From contig JAOZGF010000054.1 of NCBI GenBank assembly GCA_027491845.1, positions 1 through 5,463 on the forward strand: a stretch of 5,463 bases of DNA, read 5' to 3'. This DNA comes from Thermoproteota archaeon. GTDB lineage: Archaea; Korarchaeota; JAOZGF01. Positions 1 to 5,247 of the stretch are shown piece after piece. Position numbers and translations under genes: made by a program. Position 1 is the first letter of the stretch; each line of letters opens with the position of its first letter. The notes below the pieces were generated by a model. The model saw nothing but the letters and a program-made list of their open reading frames with translations, ran no database searches and was not told the DNA's origin.

Positions 1-714
1 GCCCCAACCATCATGGACAGGGTTTGGCTTGAAAAGTTTAAGGGGATGGGTGCAGACATGGTTGGAGTAGCTGTTGACGCGGCTACTGAAGGATTGTTTG
101 AAGCGTTGAGGGGTCGAGGGGTCAGGGGCCCGCACAAGTGGGGGAAATATTGGCAAACTTTAAAGTTGGCAGTTGAAATTTACGGTAAATTCAATGTCGG
201 CGTACACCTTATCGTTGGCCTGGGTGAAACAGAGGAGGAAATGGTTTACGCCATCCAGAAAGCCTACGACGTAGGTGCACTGACACACCTCTTCTCATTC
301 TTTCCTGAGGAGGGCTCCCTAATGCAGAGCCACCCTCAACCGCCTATAGGGCAATACAGGAGAATACAGCTTGCAAGATATTTAATAAACAAGGGGATAA
401 CGAGGGCTGAAAAGATGGCTTTTAACGGGCAAGGCAAAATAACGGATTTCGGAGTGAGCCCTGAAACCTTGAATCAAATCATTGACACAGGCCTGCCCTT
501 CATGACGTCAGGTTGCTCAAGCAAAAAAAGGGAAAACGCATGCAACAGGCCCTTCTCAGACTACACTCCATACCAAGCATACATAGGTGAAATGAGAAAC
601 TATCCATTCAAGCCTGAGAAGCAGGACATAGCCATAATTAAAAGACAGTTAAAAGACTACTCAAACATTCCGGTTAAACCCTGGATAAATGAGGAAACAT
701 GGATCCCTACCTAA
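1..714 (+). CDS. Radical SAM protein, biotin-synthase-related, LipS1/LipS2-type lipoyl synthase component (5' truncated)
   Basis: The reading frame is open from base 1 (Ala-Pro-Thr-Ile before the Met at 13), so the gene starts outside the window and the N-terminal CxxxCxxC cluster is not visible. What remains is the second half of a radical SAM barrel and a C-terminal region. Numbering from the Met at 13, there is a GVHLIVGLGETEEEM strand-loop-helix at 63-77, typical of radical SAM barrels, and LFSFFPEEGS at 93-102, matching the F-x-P-x-x-G region of biotin-synthase-like enzymes. A C-terminal SGC...ACNRPF segment has Cys168 and Cys177, plausible ligands of an auxiliary Fe-S cluster. The neighbours are a second radical SAM gene (16-bp overlap) and a lipoate-protein ligase. 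In Thermococcus two biotin-synthase-like proteins, LipS1 and LipS2, together insert the two sulfurs into octanoyl-protein. I infer the same here by context and do not assign which of the two this is. Radical SAM assignment is firm; the lipoyl role is likely. Confidence 0.85.
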   Translation, partial: APTIMDRVWLEKFKGMGADMVGVAVDAATEGLFEALRGRGVRGPHKWGKYWQTLKLAVEIYGKFNVGVHLIVGLGETEEEMVYAIQKAYDVGALTHLFSFFPEEGSLMQSHPQPPIGQYRRIQLARYLINKGITRAEKMAFNGQGKITDFGVSPETLNQIIDTGLPFMTSGCSSKKRENACNRPFSDYTPYQAYIGEMRNYPFKPEKQDIAIIKRQLKDYSNIPVKPWINEETWIPT

Positions 715-1718
715 CACCTCAAAAATCAACCTTAACGGAAGTAATAAGTCAGTGCTACCACCAACCCCTGGAAAAACTAATTTGGAAGGCGTACAAACTC
801 AGATTAAGCCAATTCAAAAAAACAATACACTTCTACGCCCCAGGCATGATACACTATGAAACCGGTTTCTTCAGGGCGAAAACAATCGCTTTCCCGGCAA
901 TATCAATAACCGGGAGAAACTGCCAACTAAACTGTGAACACTGTAAAGGAAAACTCCTGGAAAAAATGATTCCAGCAACAACTCCCCAAAAACTGTACAG
1001 TTTATGCCGAAAAATAAAGCGAAAAGGGGCGGAAGGCCTCCTGATAAGTGGAGGAAGCAGCAGGAACGGGGCCCTGCCCATAACAAAATTCATCCCAACA
1101 ATAAGGCGAATAAAAAGGGAACTAGGTTTAAAGGTTGCGATTCACACAGGGCTTGTGAACAAGAAGACAGCTGAGGCCCTGGCTGAAGCCGAGGTTGACG
1201 CAGCCATGATAGACATAATAGGGTCAAAGGAAACAATAAGAGAAATATGCCACTTAAAATGCGGGGTGGAAGCATACAGGGACTCACTAAACCACTTAAG
1301 GGAATTCAACATACCAACGGTTCCACACGTTGTTGTGGGGCTTCACCGCGGGAAACTTAAGGGGGAAGGAAAGGCACTACAAATGATACGTGAAAGCAAC
1401 CCTAAGGCCGTGGTAATAGTTTCCTTCACACCCCTCCCGCAAACCCCCATGTCACGAAGCAACCCCCCAACGCCAAAAGAAATAGCTAGGACACTGCTAG
1501 CGGCACGCCTGCTAATGCCCAAAACACCAATAGTCCTAGGGTGCGCTAGACCAAAGGGAGAACACAAAGTTAAAACGGACATTTTAGCCTTGAAAGCAGG
1601 GGTAAACGGGATCGCATACCCGTCAGAGGAGGCCTGCAGTCAAGCCAAGAAACTCGGCCTGAAAATAAGGTTCCACGAGGAATGCTGCTCCCTAATATGG
1701 AGGGAAAAACTTGAATGA
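699..1718 (+). CDS. Radical SAM protein, biotin-synthase homologue, second component of LipS1/LipS2-type lipoyl synthase
   Basis: A 339-residue protein with the radical SAM signature C75-QLN-C79-EH-C82 (CxxxCxxC, binding the 4Fe-4S cluster that cleaves SAM). SGGS at 117-120 stands at the SAM-binding GGE position, followed by barrel strands such as KVAIHTG (145-151) and VPHVVVGL (208-215). GCARPKG at 281-287 and the C-terminal EECC at 327-330 add cysteines that could hold an auxiliary cluster or donate sulfur. It resembles the family long labelled 'uncharacterised homologue of biotin synthetase'. It lacks the CX4CX5C cluster motif and RSSY motif of classical LipA. The ATG at 699 lies inside the upstream gene with GAGG at 691-694 as ribosome binding site, which implies translational coupling. 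With the upstream radical SAM protein and the downstream ligase it forms a lipoyl-assembly operon. True biotin synthase is unlikely because no other biotin gene is present, but the exact reaction is inferred. Confidence 0.85.
   Translation: MDPYLTPQKSTLTEVISQCYHQPLEKLIWKAYKLRLSQFKKTIHFYAPGMIHYETGFFRAKTIAFPAISITGRNCQLNCEHCKGKLLEKMIPATTPQKLYSLCRKIKRKGAEGLLISGGSSRNGALPITKFIPTIRRIKRELGLKVAIHTGLVNKKTAEALAEAEVDAAMIDIIGSKETIREICHLKCGVEAYRDSLNHLREFNIPTVPHVVVGLHRGKLKGEGKALQMIRESNPKAVVIVSFTPLPQTPMSRSNPPTPKEIARTLLAARLLMPKTPIVLGCARPKGEHKVKTDILALKAGVNGIAYPSEEACSQAKKLGLKIRFHEECCSLIWREKLE
1699..1704 (+). promoter_or_regulatory. Ribosome binding site GGAGGG for the ligase gene
   Basis: GGAGGG ends 6 nt before the TTG at 1711 and lies inside the last codons of the upstream radical SAM gene. 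It is a near-perfect complement of the archaeal anti-Shine-Dalgarno sequence. No in-frame ATG or GTG is nearby, so it decides for the TTG start and implies coupled translation. Confidence 0.7.
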
Positions 1719-1731
1719 GAACTTGAATGAA
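1708..1731 (+). repeat. 12-bp tandem duplication spanning a stop/start junction
   Basis: AACTTGAATGAG (1708-1719) is followed directly by AACTTGAATGAA (1720-1731), identical in 11 of 12 positions. Each copy contains a TTG in the frame of the ligase gene. The first copy also contains the TGA stop of the upstream gene (1716-1718). It adds four residues (Asn-Glu-Asn-Leu) to the ligase N-terminus. Confidence 0.8.
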
Positions 1732-3285
1732 AACTGGAGGCTGTTGGACACAGGCCGTAGAAGCGCTGCTGAAAACATGGCGCTAGACAGGACAATCCTT
1801 GAGTGCAGGGCTAAAAACATTGTTCCAAACACCCTGAGGATCCTTAGATTCAGCCCTCCAGCGGTCCTAGTCGGATACCACCAAGACGTCCACCAGGAAG
1901 TAAGGCTGGAATACGTTGAAAAACAAGGAATCCATGTGAACAGAAGACTAACCGGGGGAGGAGCCATATACTTCGACGAAACATCGCTGGGCTGGGAAAT
2001 AATAGCTTCAAAATCATCGGTCCACTACAAACGAATCGAAGACCTGTACGAAAAAATGTGTAGGGGCATTGTAGAGGCACTAAGGCTTCTCGGAGTAAAA
2101 GCATCCTACAGGCCTAAAAACGACGTGGAAGTCAATGGAAAAAAAATTTCAGGCACAGGCGGAACAGAACATGGAGACGCCTTCCTGTTCCAAGGAACCC
2201 TACTAATCGACTTCGACGTTGAAACAATGATTAAAACCCTAAAAATACCCATAGTCAAGCTAAAAGACAAAGAAATAGAGTCAGCCAGACAAAGGGTCAC
2301 ATGCCTAAAATCAATCCTCAAACAAGTCCCACCGGAAAGGGAAATAAAGGAGGCAATCAAAAAAGGATTCGAAAAAACCCTAAAAATAAGGTTAATTGAG
2401 TCAGGCCTAACAGAACTGGAAGAAAAAATGCTTAAAGAGAAAGTAAAATATTTCAGCTCACCAAAATGGATCTACCAGGACAGAACCCCCAGGAAGGAAG
2501 CCTGCCTTGTAAACAGCATAGACAAAAGACCAGGAGGCCTAATAAAAGTATCCCTAGCCATAGACCGAGAAACAAAAATAATTAAAAACATACTAATCAC
2601 AGGAGACTTCCTCATCACACCCACAAGAACAATATACGACCTAGAAGCACACCTAAAATTCACCCCAACAGACAAAATCGAAGAAAAAGTGAAAAAATTC
2701 TTCAAGGAAAAAAAGGTTCAAATGCTAAAGCTAACCCCGAAAGACTTCATAGACCCTATCAAGGAAGCCGTGGAAAAAGCATCCTACGAAAAACTAGGCC
2801 TAACCATAAATGAAATCCAACACATAAACCCTGTCACAAGGAATGCGAAAAAAGTGCTTGAAGGACAATGCGAATACCTACTACTACCCTACTGTTCAAA
2901 AAAAACCTCATGCAAATACAGGACTAAGGAAGGATGCGTCAAATGCGGGGAATGCACAATAGGGGAAGCCTACAGCCTGGCGGAAAAATACGGACTAAAA
3001 CCAATAACAATACAAAGCTTCGAACACCTCATGCAAACACTACGAAAAATAAAGGGGAAAGGGGCGACAGGATACCTTGGATGCTGCTGCGAAGCCTTCT
3101 ACCAAAAACACAGGGACGACCTGGAAAAAACAGGCTTGCCAGCAATCCTAATAGACATAGACAGCAAAACATGCTACGAACTAGGAAAAGAAAAGGAAGC
3201 ATACAAGGGCAAATTCAAAGTACAAACCAAACTAAAAATACCAATCCTAAAAAAAACACTACAAATAATAAGTAAAAACAAGTGA
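1711..3285 (+). CDS. lplA: Lipoate/octanoate-protein ligase: LplA and LplB-like domains fused to a C-terminal DUF116 domain
   Basis: A 524-residue three-part protein. Residues about 8-230 are an LplA catalytic domain, with the acyl-binding RRLTGGGAIYFDE at 78-90, NDVEVNGKKISGTGG at 137-151 carrying the probable catalytic Lys145, and FLFQGTLLIDFD at 158-169. Such enzymes activate lipoate or octanoate with ATP and transfer it to a lysine of acceptor proteins. Residues about 245-355 match the ligase accessory domain (LplB/Lip_prot_lig_C: KWIYQD, then RPGGLIKVSLAID and ILITGDF). Residues about 372-505 match DUF116, a cysteine-rich domain of unknown function, with Cys387, 395, 401, 409, 412, 415, 458-460 and 488. 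Those cysteines suggest Fe-S or metal binding. The TTG at 1711 is chosen because GGAGGG lies 6 nt upstream; a second in-frame TTG at 1723 is too far from it. The gene overlaps the previous one by 8 bp. I infer that DUF116 helps the neighbouring radical SAM pair, perhaps in sulfur or cluster supply. Ligase identity is firm; the DUF116 role is open. Confidence 0.9.
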   Translation: MNENLNENWRLLDTGRRSAAENMALDRTILECRAKNIVPNTLRILRFSPPAVLVGYHQDVHQEVRLEYVEKQGIHVNRRLTGGGAIYFDETSLGWEIIASKSSVHYKRIEDLYEKMCRGIVEALRLLGVKASYRPKNDVEVNGKKISGTGGTEHGDAFLFQGTLLIDFDVETMIKTLKIPIVKLKDKEIESARQRVTCLKSILKQVPPEREIKEAIKKGFEKTLKIRLIESGLTELEEKMLKEKVKYFSSPKWIYQDRTPRKEACLVNSIDKRPGGLIKVSLAIDRETKIIKNILITGDFLITPTRTIYDLEAHLKFTPTDKIEEKVKKFFKEKKVQMLKLTPKDFIDPIKEAVEKASYEKLGLTINEIQHINPVTRNAKKVLEGQCEYLLLPYCSKKTSCKYRTKEGCVKCGECTIGEAYSLAEKYGLKPITIQSFEHLMQTLRKIKGKGATGYLGCCCEAFYQKHRDDLEKTGLPAILIDIDSKTCYELGKEKEAYKGKFKVQTKLKIPILKKTLQIISKNK

Positions 3286-3307
3286 AAACAAAAACAAAAC
3301 AACCTAA

Positions 3308-3661
3308 ACAAGCAAGACAACACAATACCTCAACAAACCGATAAAATGGCTCAAAAACTTCAATTCAAACGATAAAGCAACTGAAAAGAAACAATCCACA
3401 TACCCTACAGACCAATCAAAACAGGAAAGGGAAACACAATCCTAGTGGGAGACGCAGGCAGAAGACTCACCATAAGAAAGCGGAATACAAGGAAAGCGGA
3501 ATACAAGGCAAGCCATAAAAAAGCAGACGAAAAAACAAGCCACTAACCCAAACACACAACAACCTATAAAACAACTCAAAACATTCATAGAGGAAACAAA
3601 AAAGCTCTCCCTACAACTATCCACAGACGAAAAAAGGGAAGAATTCGTCAAAACCAACTAG
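3308..3661 (+). pseudogene. Frameshifted remnant resembling the C-terminal half of a geranylgeranyl-reductase-like flavoprotein
   Basis: There is no intact reading frame, but two or three partial frames read as one degraded protein. The frame from 3308 gives a stretch ending in YLNKPIKWLKNFN (about 3326-3364). After a shift, the frame from 3385, just behind an in-frame TGA, gives IHIPYRP and then PIKTGKGNTILVGDAGR up to about 3462. The pattern IP-x-x-P-I-K, then ILVGDAG, is the conserved FAD-binding region of archaeal geranylgeranyl reductases, which saturate isoprenoid lipid chains. After another shift the frame that is open from 3476 begins ESGIQ, comparable to the family's GxGI motif, and runs through FIEETKKLSLQLS to TAG at 3659-3661. 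A 16-bp tandem duplication lies in the break. The N-terminal FAD motif GxGxxG is absent, so the gene is both truncated and shifted. Base use matches the end of the operon. The family call is from pattern recognition and is moderate at best. Confidence 0.4.
3476..3507 (+). repeat. Perfect 16-bp tandem duplication inside the flavoprotein remnant
   Basis: GAAAGCGGAATACAAG occurs at 3476-3491 and again at 3492-3507 without a mismatch. A 16-bp insertion changes the reading frame. Removing one copy joins the VGDAG-containing frame (from 3385) to the frame that ends at 3661, giving 87 codons including the stop. A perfect copy suggests a recent event. Confidence 0.85.
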
Positions 3662-3835
3662 CAAGAAACTGGTAAACAGGGAAAAACAGGCAAAAACTAA
3701 ACCACAGCAACACAAACCCACAACTATCCCCAATTAATCGTGCCTAGGCTTAAGATGTCTTTCCTGAACCATTTGGCTAGAAAAGCAAACTATTGGTGTG
3801 GTGTCAAGGTTTAGGAATTTAGTATATAGGTAGAC
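3662..3835. other. Intergenic stretch holding a composition breakpoint
   Basis: I see no gene here. Up to about 3720 the + strand is still A/C-rich (47 of 60 bases in 3661-3720). From about 3740 it becomes balanced and then G/T-richer (A+C 25 of 60 in 3781-3840). A 20-codon frame at 3755-3814 (starting MSFLNHLARK) could be debris of another gene but cannot be supported. The only pyrimidine-rich tract, near 3757-3765, is too weak to call a terminator. Confidence 0.5.
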
Positions 3836-3844
3836 TTATATAAA
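3836..3844 (+). promoter_or_regulatory. TATA box of the vapBC operon
   Basis: TTATATAAA is a near-consensus archaeal TATA box in a purine-containing AT-rich stretch. With the usual spacing of about 26 bp from box centre, transcription would start near 3866. That is slightly downstream of the ATG at 3862 and 26 nt ahead of a TTG at 3892. A second TATA-like element, AGTATATAG at 3821-3829, would place the start near 3851 and allow the ATG to be used. Confidence 0.55.
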
Positions 3845-3861
3845 GTAAACTTTTAAATAAT

Positions 3862-4119
3862 ATGACATGTACCGCTGGACTGGTGGAGCTTTTGAAGTAT
3901 GTTACTGTATCCGCTAAGATTCCGGCAGACTTAAAGATGCTTTTAGATAAATATGGGGTTAAGCTAGGCCCCGTTATAAGGAGAGCTCTAGAGGAGGAGG
4001 TTAGAAGGAGGATTTTGGAGGAGGCCGAGGCTAAGGCCAGAAAGCTAAGCATCAGACTAAAGCATATACGTGATGAGGAAATCGCAAGACTTATACGTGA
4101 AGACAGGGAAAGCAAATGA
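3862..4119 (+). CDS. vapB: VapB-type ribbon-helix-helix antitoxin
   Basis: An 85-residue protein of antitoxin size. Residues 12-21 (KYVTVSAKIP) form the beta strand, and 22-45 (about DLKMLLDKYGVKLGPVIRRAL) form the two helices of a ribbon-helix-helix DNA-binding fold. Residues 46-85 are a charged Glu/Arg/Lys-rich helix of the kind that wraps the toxin. VapB binds its own promoter as a dimer and neutralises VapC. The next gene overlaps by ATGA (4116-4119), the classic antitoxin-toxin layout. The outer start at 3862 is recorded because it is ATG. A TTG at 3892 is a serious rival: it gives MKYVTVSAKIP, closer to usual VapB N-termini, and has GGTGGAG at 3882-3888 as ribosome binding site. The RHH subclass cannot be fixed by eye. 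The antitoxin call is strong from fold and neighbour together. Confidence 0.85.
   Translation: MTCTAGLVELLKYVTVSAKIPADLKMLLDKYGVKLGPVIRRALEEEVRRRILEEAEAKARKLSIRLKHIRDEEIARLIREDRESK
3882..3888 (+). promoter_or_regulatory. Candidate ribosome binding site GGTGGAG supporting a TTG start of vapB at 3892
   Basis: GGTGGAG lies just before the in-frame TTG at 3892, with the GGTGG core ending 5 nt upstream of it. The ATG at 3862 has no comparable site in front (only AT-rich sequence), so it would need leaderless translation. Together with the TATA position this favours the shorter 75-residue antitoxin. Confidence 0.4.
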
Positions 4120-4535
4120 GGATAACCTATTTATTTGACGGTAGCTCCATAGTCAATCTCGTTAAGCGAGGATTAACGAAGATCTTCCTTAACGGGGCCA
4201 CACTAGACCTAGCATTGTATGAATCCATAAATGCTATTTGGAAGGAGTTTGCTCTGCTTAAGAGAATCACTGAAGACACAGCATTAGATTACATCGACGT
4301 TACAGCCAGCGTCTTTAGAGCAATCGAGAAACTTGACGTTGAGAGCGCTGAAAGCGAGGTGTTCAAACTAGCCAGCAAAGAAAACACAACGATATATGAC
4401 ACATCCTACCTATATGTATCCATTAAGCATGATTTAACACTGGTAACAGATGACGGTGAACTTAGGAAAAGAGCATCGAAATATGTTAATGTGATTAGTA
4501 GCAGAGAACTTGCTGAAAAATACTTAAAGCAATGA
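4116..4535 (+). CDS. vapC: VapC toxin, PIN-domain ribonuclease
   Basis: A 139-residue single-domain PIN protein, the usual length for VapC. The acidic residues that bind Mg2+ or Mn2+ in the active site are all visible: Asp8 in YLFDGSS (5-11), Glu36 in ALYESINAIWKE (33-44), Asp95 in IYDTSYL (93-99) and Asp112/Asp113 in LVTDDGEL (109-116). VapC toxins are endoribonucleases that cut tRNA or rRNA and stop growth when the antitoxin is lost. Because these residues are present, the toxin is predicted to be active. The gene starts within the antitoxin stop codon (ATGA), with AGGGA at 4105-4109 as a modest ribosome binding site, so both genes are co-transcribed and translationally coupled. Its RNA target cannot be read from the sequence. 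No terminator is evident after the stop. Confidence 0.9.
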   Translation: MRITYLFDGSSIVNLVKRGLTKIFLNGATLDLALYESINAIWKEFALLKRITEDTALDYIDVTASVFRAIEKLDVESAESEVFKLASKENTTIYDTSYLYVSIKHDLTLVTDDGELRKRASKYVNVISSRELAEKYLKQ

Positions 4536-4673
4536 ACGCCATGTTTTCATTCCCTCCACAAGAAATCCATAATGTTATGAAGATACCTCTAATGTCAGCG
4601 GATTTAAATTGCTTGCTGGAAACCTGAACATAAAACCTAAGCATGGTAGTGCAGAAAATTAAAGAGGAAACAC
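4536..4673. other. Intergenic region upstream of the protease remnant
   Basis: No gene is seen here. GATTTAAATT at 4601-4610 is a possible TATA element that would start transcription near 4632, about 40 nt ahead of the GTG at 4674. GAGG at 4664-4667 lies 6 nt before that GTG. These are what would be expected of the former expression signals of the degraded gene that follows. Confidence 0.3.
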
Positions 4674-5089
4674 GTGGGGATACATGTTCCACAGGTAACC
4701 CTAAGTGAAACCCTACATGTTGCCACCAAAATTTACCAGAAGCAGGCTCCAAAGATCAGCTTACATATGGTGGATCCTCTAAAACCATCCCTGAATCCGG
4801 ACCCTTGAAACCCTTCGAAGTTGAGCTAACCCTCACAGATAAGGGGAGAATTAAAGTGAAACTTTACCTGGCTGAGGCGGAAGTTGAGAGGAGAAAGGAG
4901 CCTATCTTCTTAGCTAAGTTCAACGTACCCATACTAGATGTTACGATGTTCACGATGTCTACGATGTCTACGCCCTTGAAACCCTGGCCTCAAACCTAAC
5001 CTATCACGGGAAAGCTTGAGGTCGTCGGACCTGAAAGAGGACGCTACTCTAACCAGCTGAATTCTACTCTCATTTTCGAAACAGAGTAA
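4674..5089 (+). pseudogene. Decayed retropepsin-like (clan AA) aspartic protease gene
   Basis: Three partial frames join into one protein of roughly 140 residues, a normal length for small archaeal retropepsin-like proteases. From GTG 4674 (GAGG 6 nt upstream) the first frame reads HVPQVTLS and then KISLHMVD, ending at GAT 4773-4775. The next frame reads on from TCT 4778 as SKTIPES, then KPFEVELTLTDKGRIKVKLY and PIFLAKFNVPILDV. Between them only CC remains: inserting seven bases would restore Val-Asp-Thr-Gly-Ala-Ser, the catalytic motif. A 1-nt loss in a 9-bp repeat (4937-4971) shifts to a frame reading DVYALETL. Adding one G at about 4987 and one C at about 5001 restores GLKPNPITGKLEVVGPERG, the C-terminal signature of this family, and the frame runs to TAA at 5087-5089. 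The catalytic Thr-Gly is gone, so no active protease can be made. Family call is by pattern recognition; true start and end are uncertain. Confidence 0.6.
4937..4971 (+). repeat. 9-bp tandem repeat (GATGTYTAC), four units, first one short by a base
   Basis: The units are GATGTTAC (4937-4944, 8 nt), GATGTTCAC (4945-4953), GATGTCTAC (4954-4962) and GATGTCTAC (4963-4971). In frame each encodes Asp-Val-His or Asp-Val-Tyr. The missing base in the first unit pushes the upstream protease frame out of register. The array looks like slippage at an original single Asp-Val-Tyr before Ala-Leu-Glu-Thr-Leu. Confidence 0.85.
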
Positions 5090-5204
5090 GGCTTCATTCA
5101 AATGCCTATTATGTTTAAATTACCTTTAAGCTGAATTATAGTAGGCAAAGGCCTCCTACCCTGTATGGACTTTACAGGTGAATAAGATATCTTCAAACCC
5201 AAAG
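5090..5204. other. Intergenic region, no gene seen
   Basis: AT-rich spacer between the protease remnant and the promoter of the small coiled-coil gene. All frames are broken by stops and no family is recognisable. A 4-bp stem AGGC/GCCT at 5143-5154 is too short to call a terminator. Confidence 0.4.
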
Positions 5205-5213
5205 CTTAAAAAA
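5205..5213 (+). promoter_or_regulatory. TATA-like box for the small coiled-coil membrane protein gene
   Basis: CTTAAAAAA, centred near 5209, predicts a transcription start close to 5235, about 13 nt before the ATG at 5248. This would give a short leader carrying only the GGTGGTGG ribosome binding site. Confidence 0.45.
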
Positions 5214-5220
5214 CCGCTTT

Positions 5221-5246
5221 CACCACCCCATAATCCTAGGTGGTGG
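5221..5246 (+). promoter_or_regulatory. Ribosome binding site GGTGGTGG with upstream complementary arm (possible hairpin)
   Basis: CACCACC at 5221-5227 is an exact reverse complement of GGTGGTG at 5239-5245, with an 11-nt loop between them. The right arm is the ribosome binding site (GGTGGTGG, 5239-5246), one base before the ATG at 5248; its 5' half is at a normal spacing. In an RNA that contains both arms, a 7-bp GC-rich stem would hide the site. An RNA started from the TATA-like box at 5205-5213 would lack the left arm. Confidence 0.5.
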
Positions 5247-5247
5247 A

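Noticed and set aside
699..1718. Annotation as biotin synthase (BioB) or classical lipoyl synthase (LipA)
   Set aside because: The radical SAM cluster is shared by many families. No LipA auxiliary cluster or RSSY motif is present, no biotin genes are adjacent, and the ligase neighbour favours the LipS type.
2934..3275. Plus-strand 113-codon frame inside the ligase gene, rich in Asn, Lys and Thr
   Set aside because: It lies wholly within the DUF116 part of the ligase in another frame. Its make-up reflects A/C-rich bases, and the ligase frame has clear conserved cysteines.
3442..3657. Minus-strand frame of 71 codons rich in Cys, Phe and Ser
   Set aside because: It is the complement of A/C-rich sequence, which automatically gives Phe/Cys/Val codons and few stops. 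No motif or ribosome binding site supports it, and the + strand frames read better.
3755..3814. Short 20-codon frame starting MSFLNHLARK
   Set aside because: Too short, no ribosome binding site, no family recognised; possible debris only.
4495..4752. Minus-strand 85-codon frame overlapping the end of vapC and the start of the protease remnant
   Set aside because: No recognisable family or start signal, and it crosses the stop of a confident gene and the better supported protease remnant.
5141..5160. Small inverted repeat GTAGG...CCTAC / AGGC...GCCT
   Set aside because: Stems of only 4-5 bp without a T-run; easily random and not a convincing terminator or operator.
3286..5247. Search for CRISPR arrays, tRNA/rRNA genes or insertion-sequence ends in the gene-poor stretches
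   Set aside because: No regularly spaced repeats of 24-37 bp, no cloverleaf or rRNA-like sequence, and no terminal inverted repeats with a transposase were seen.
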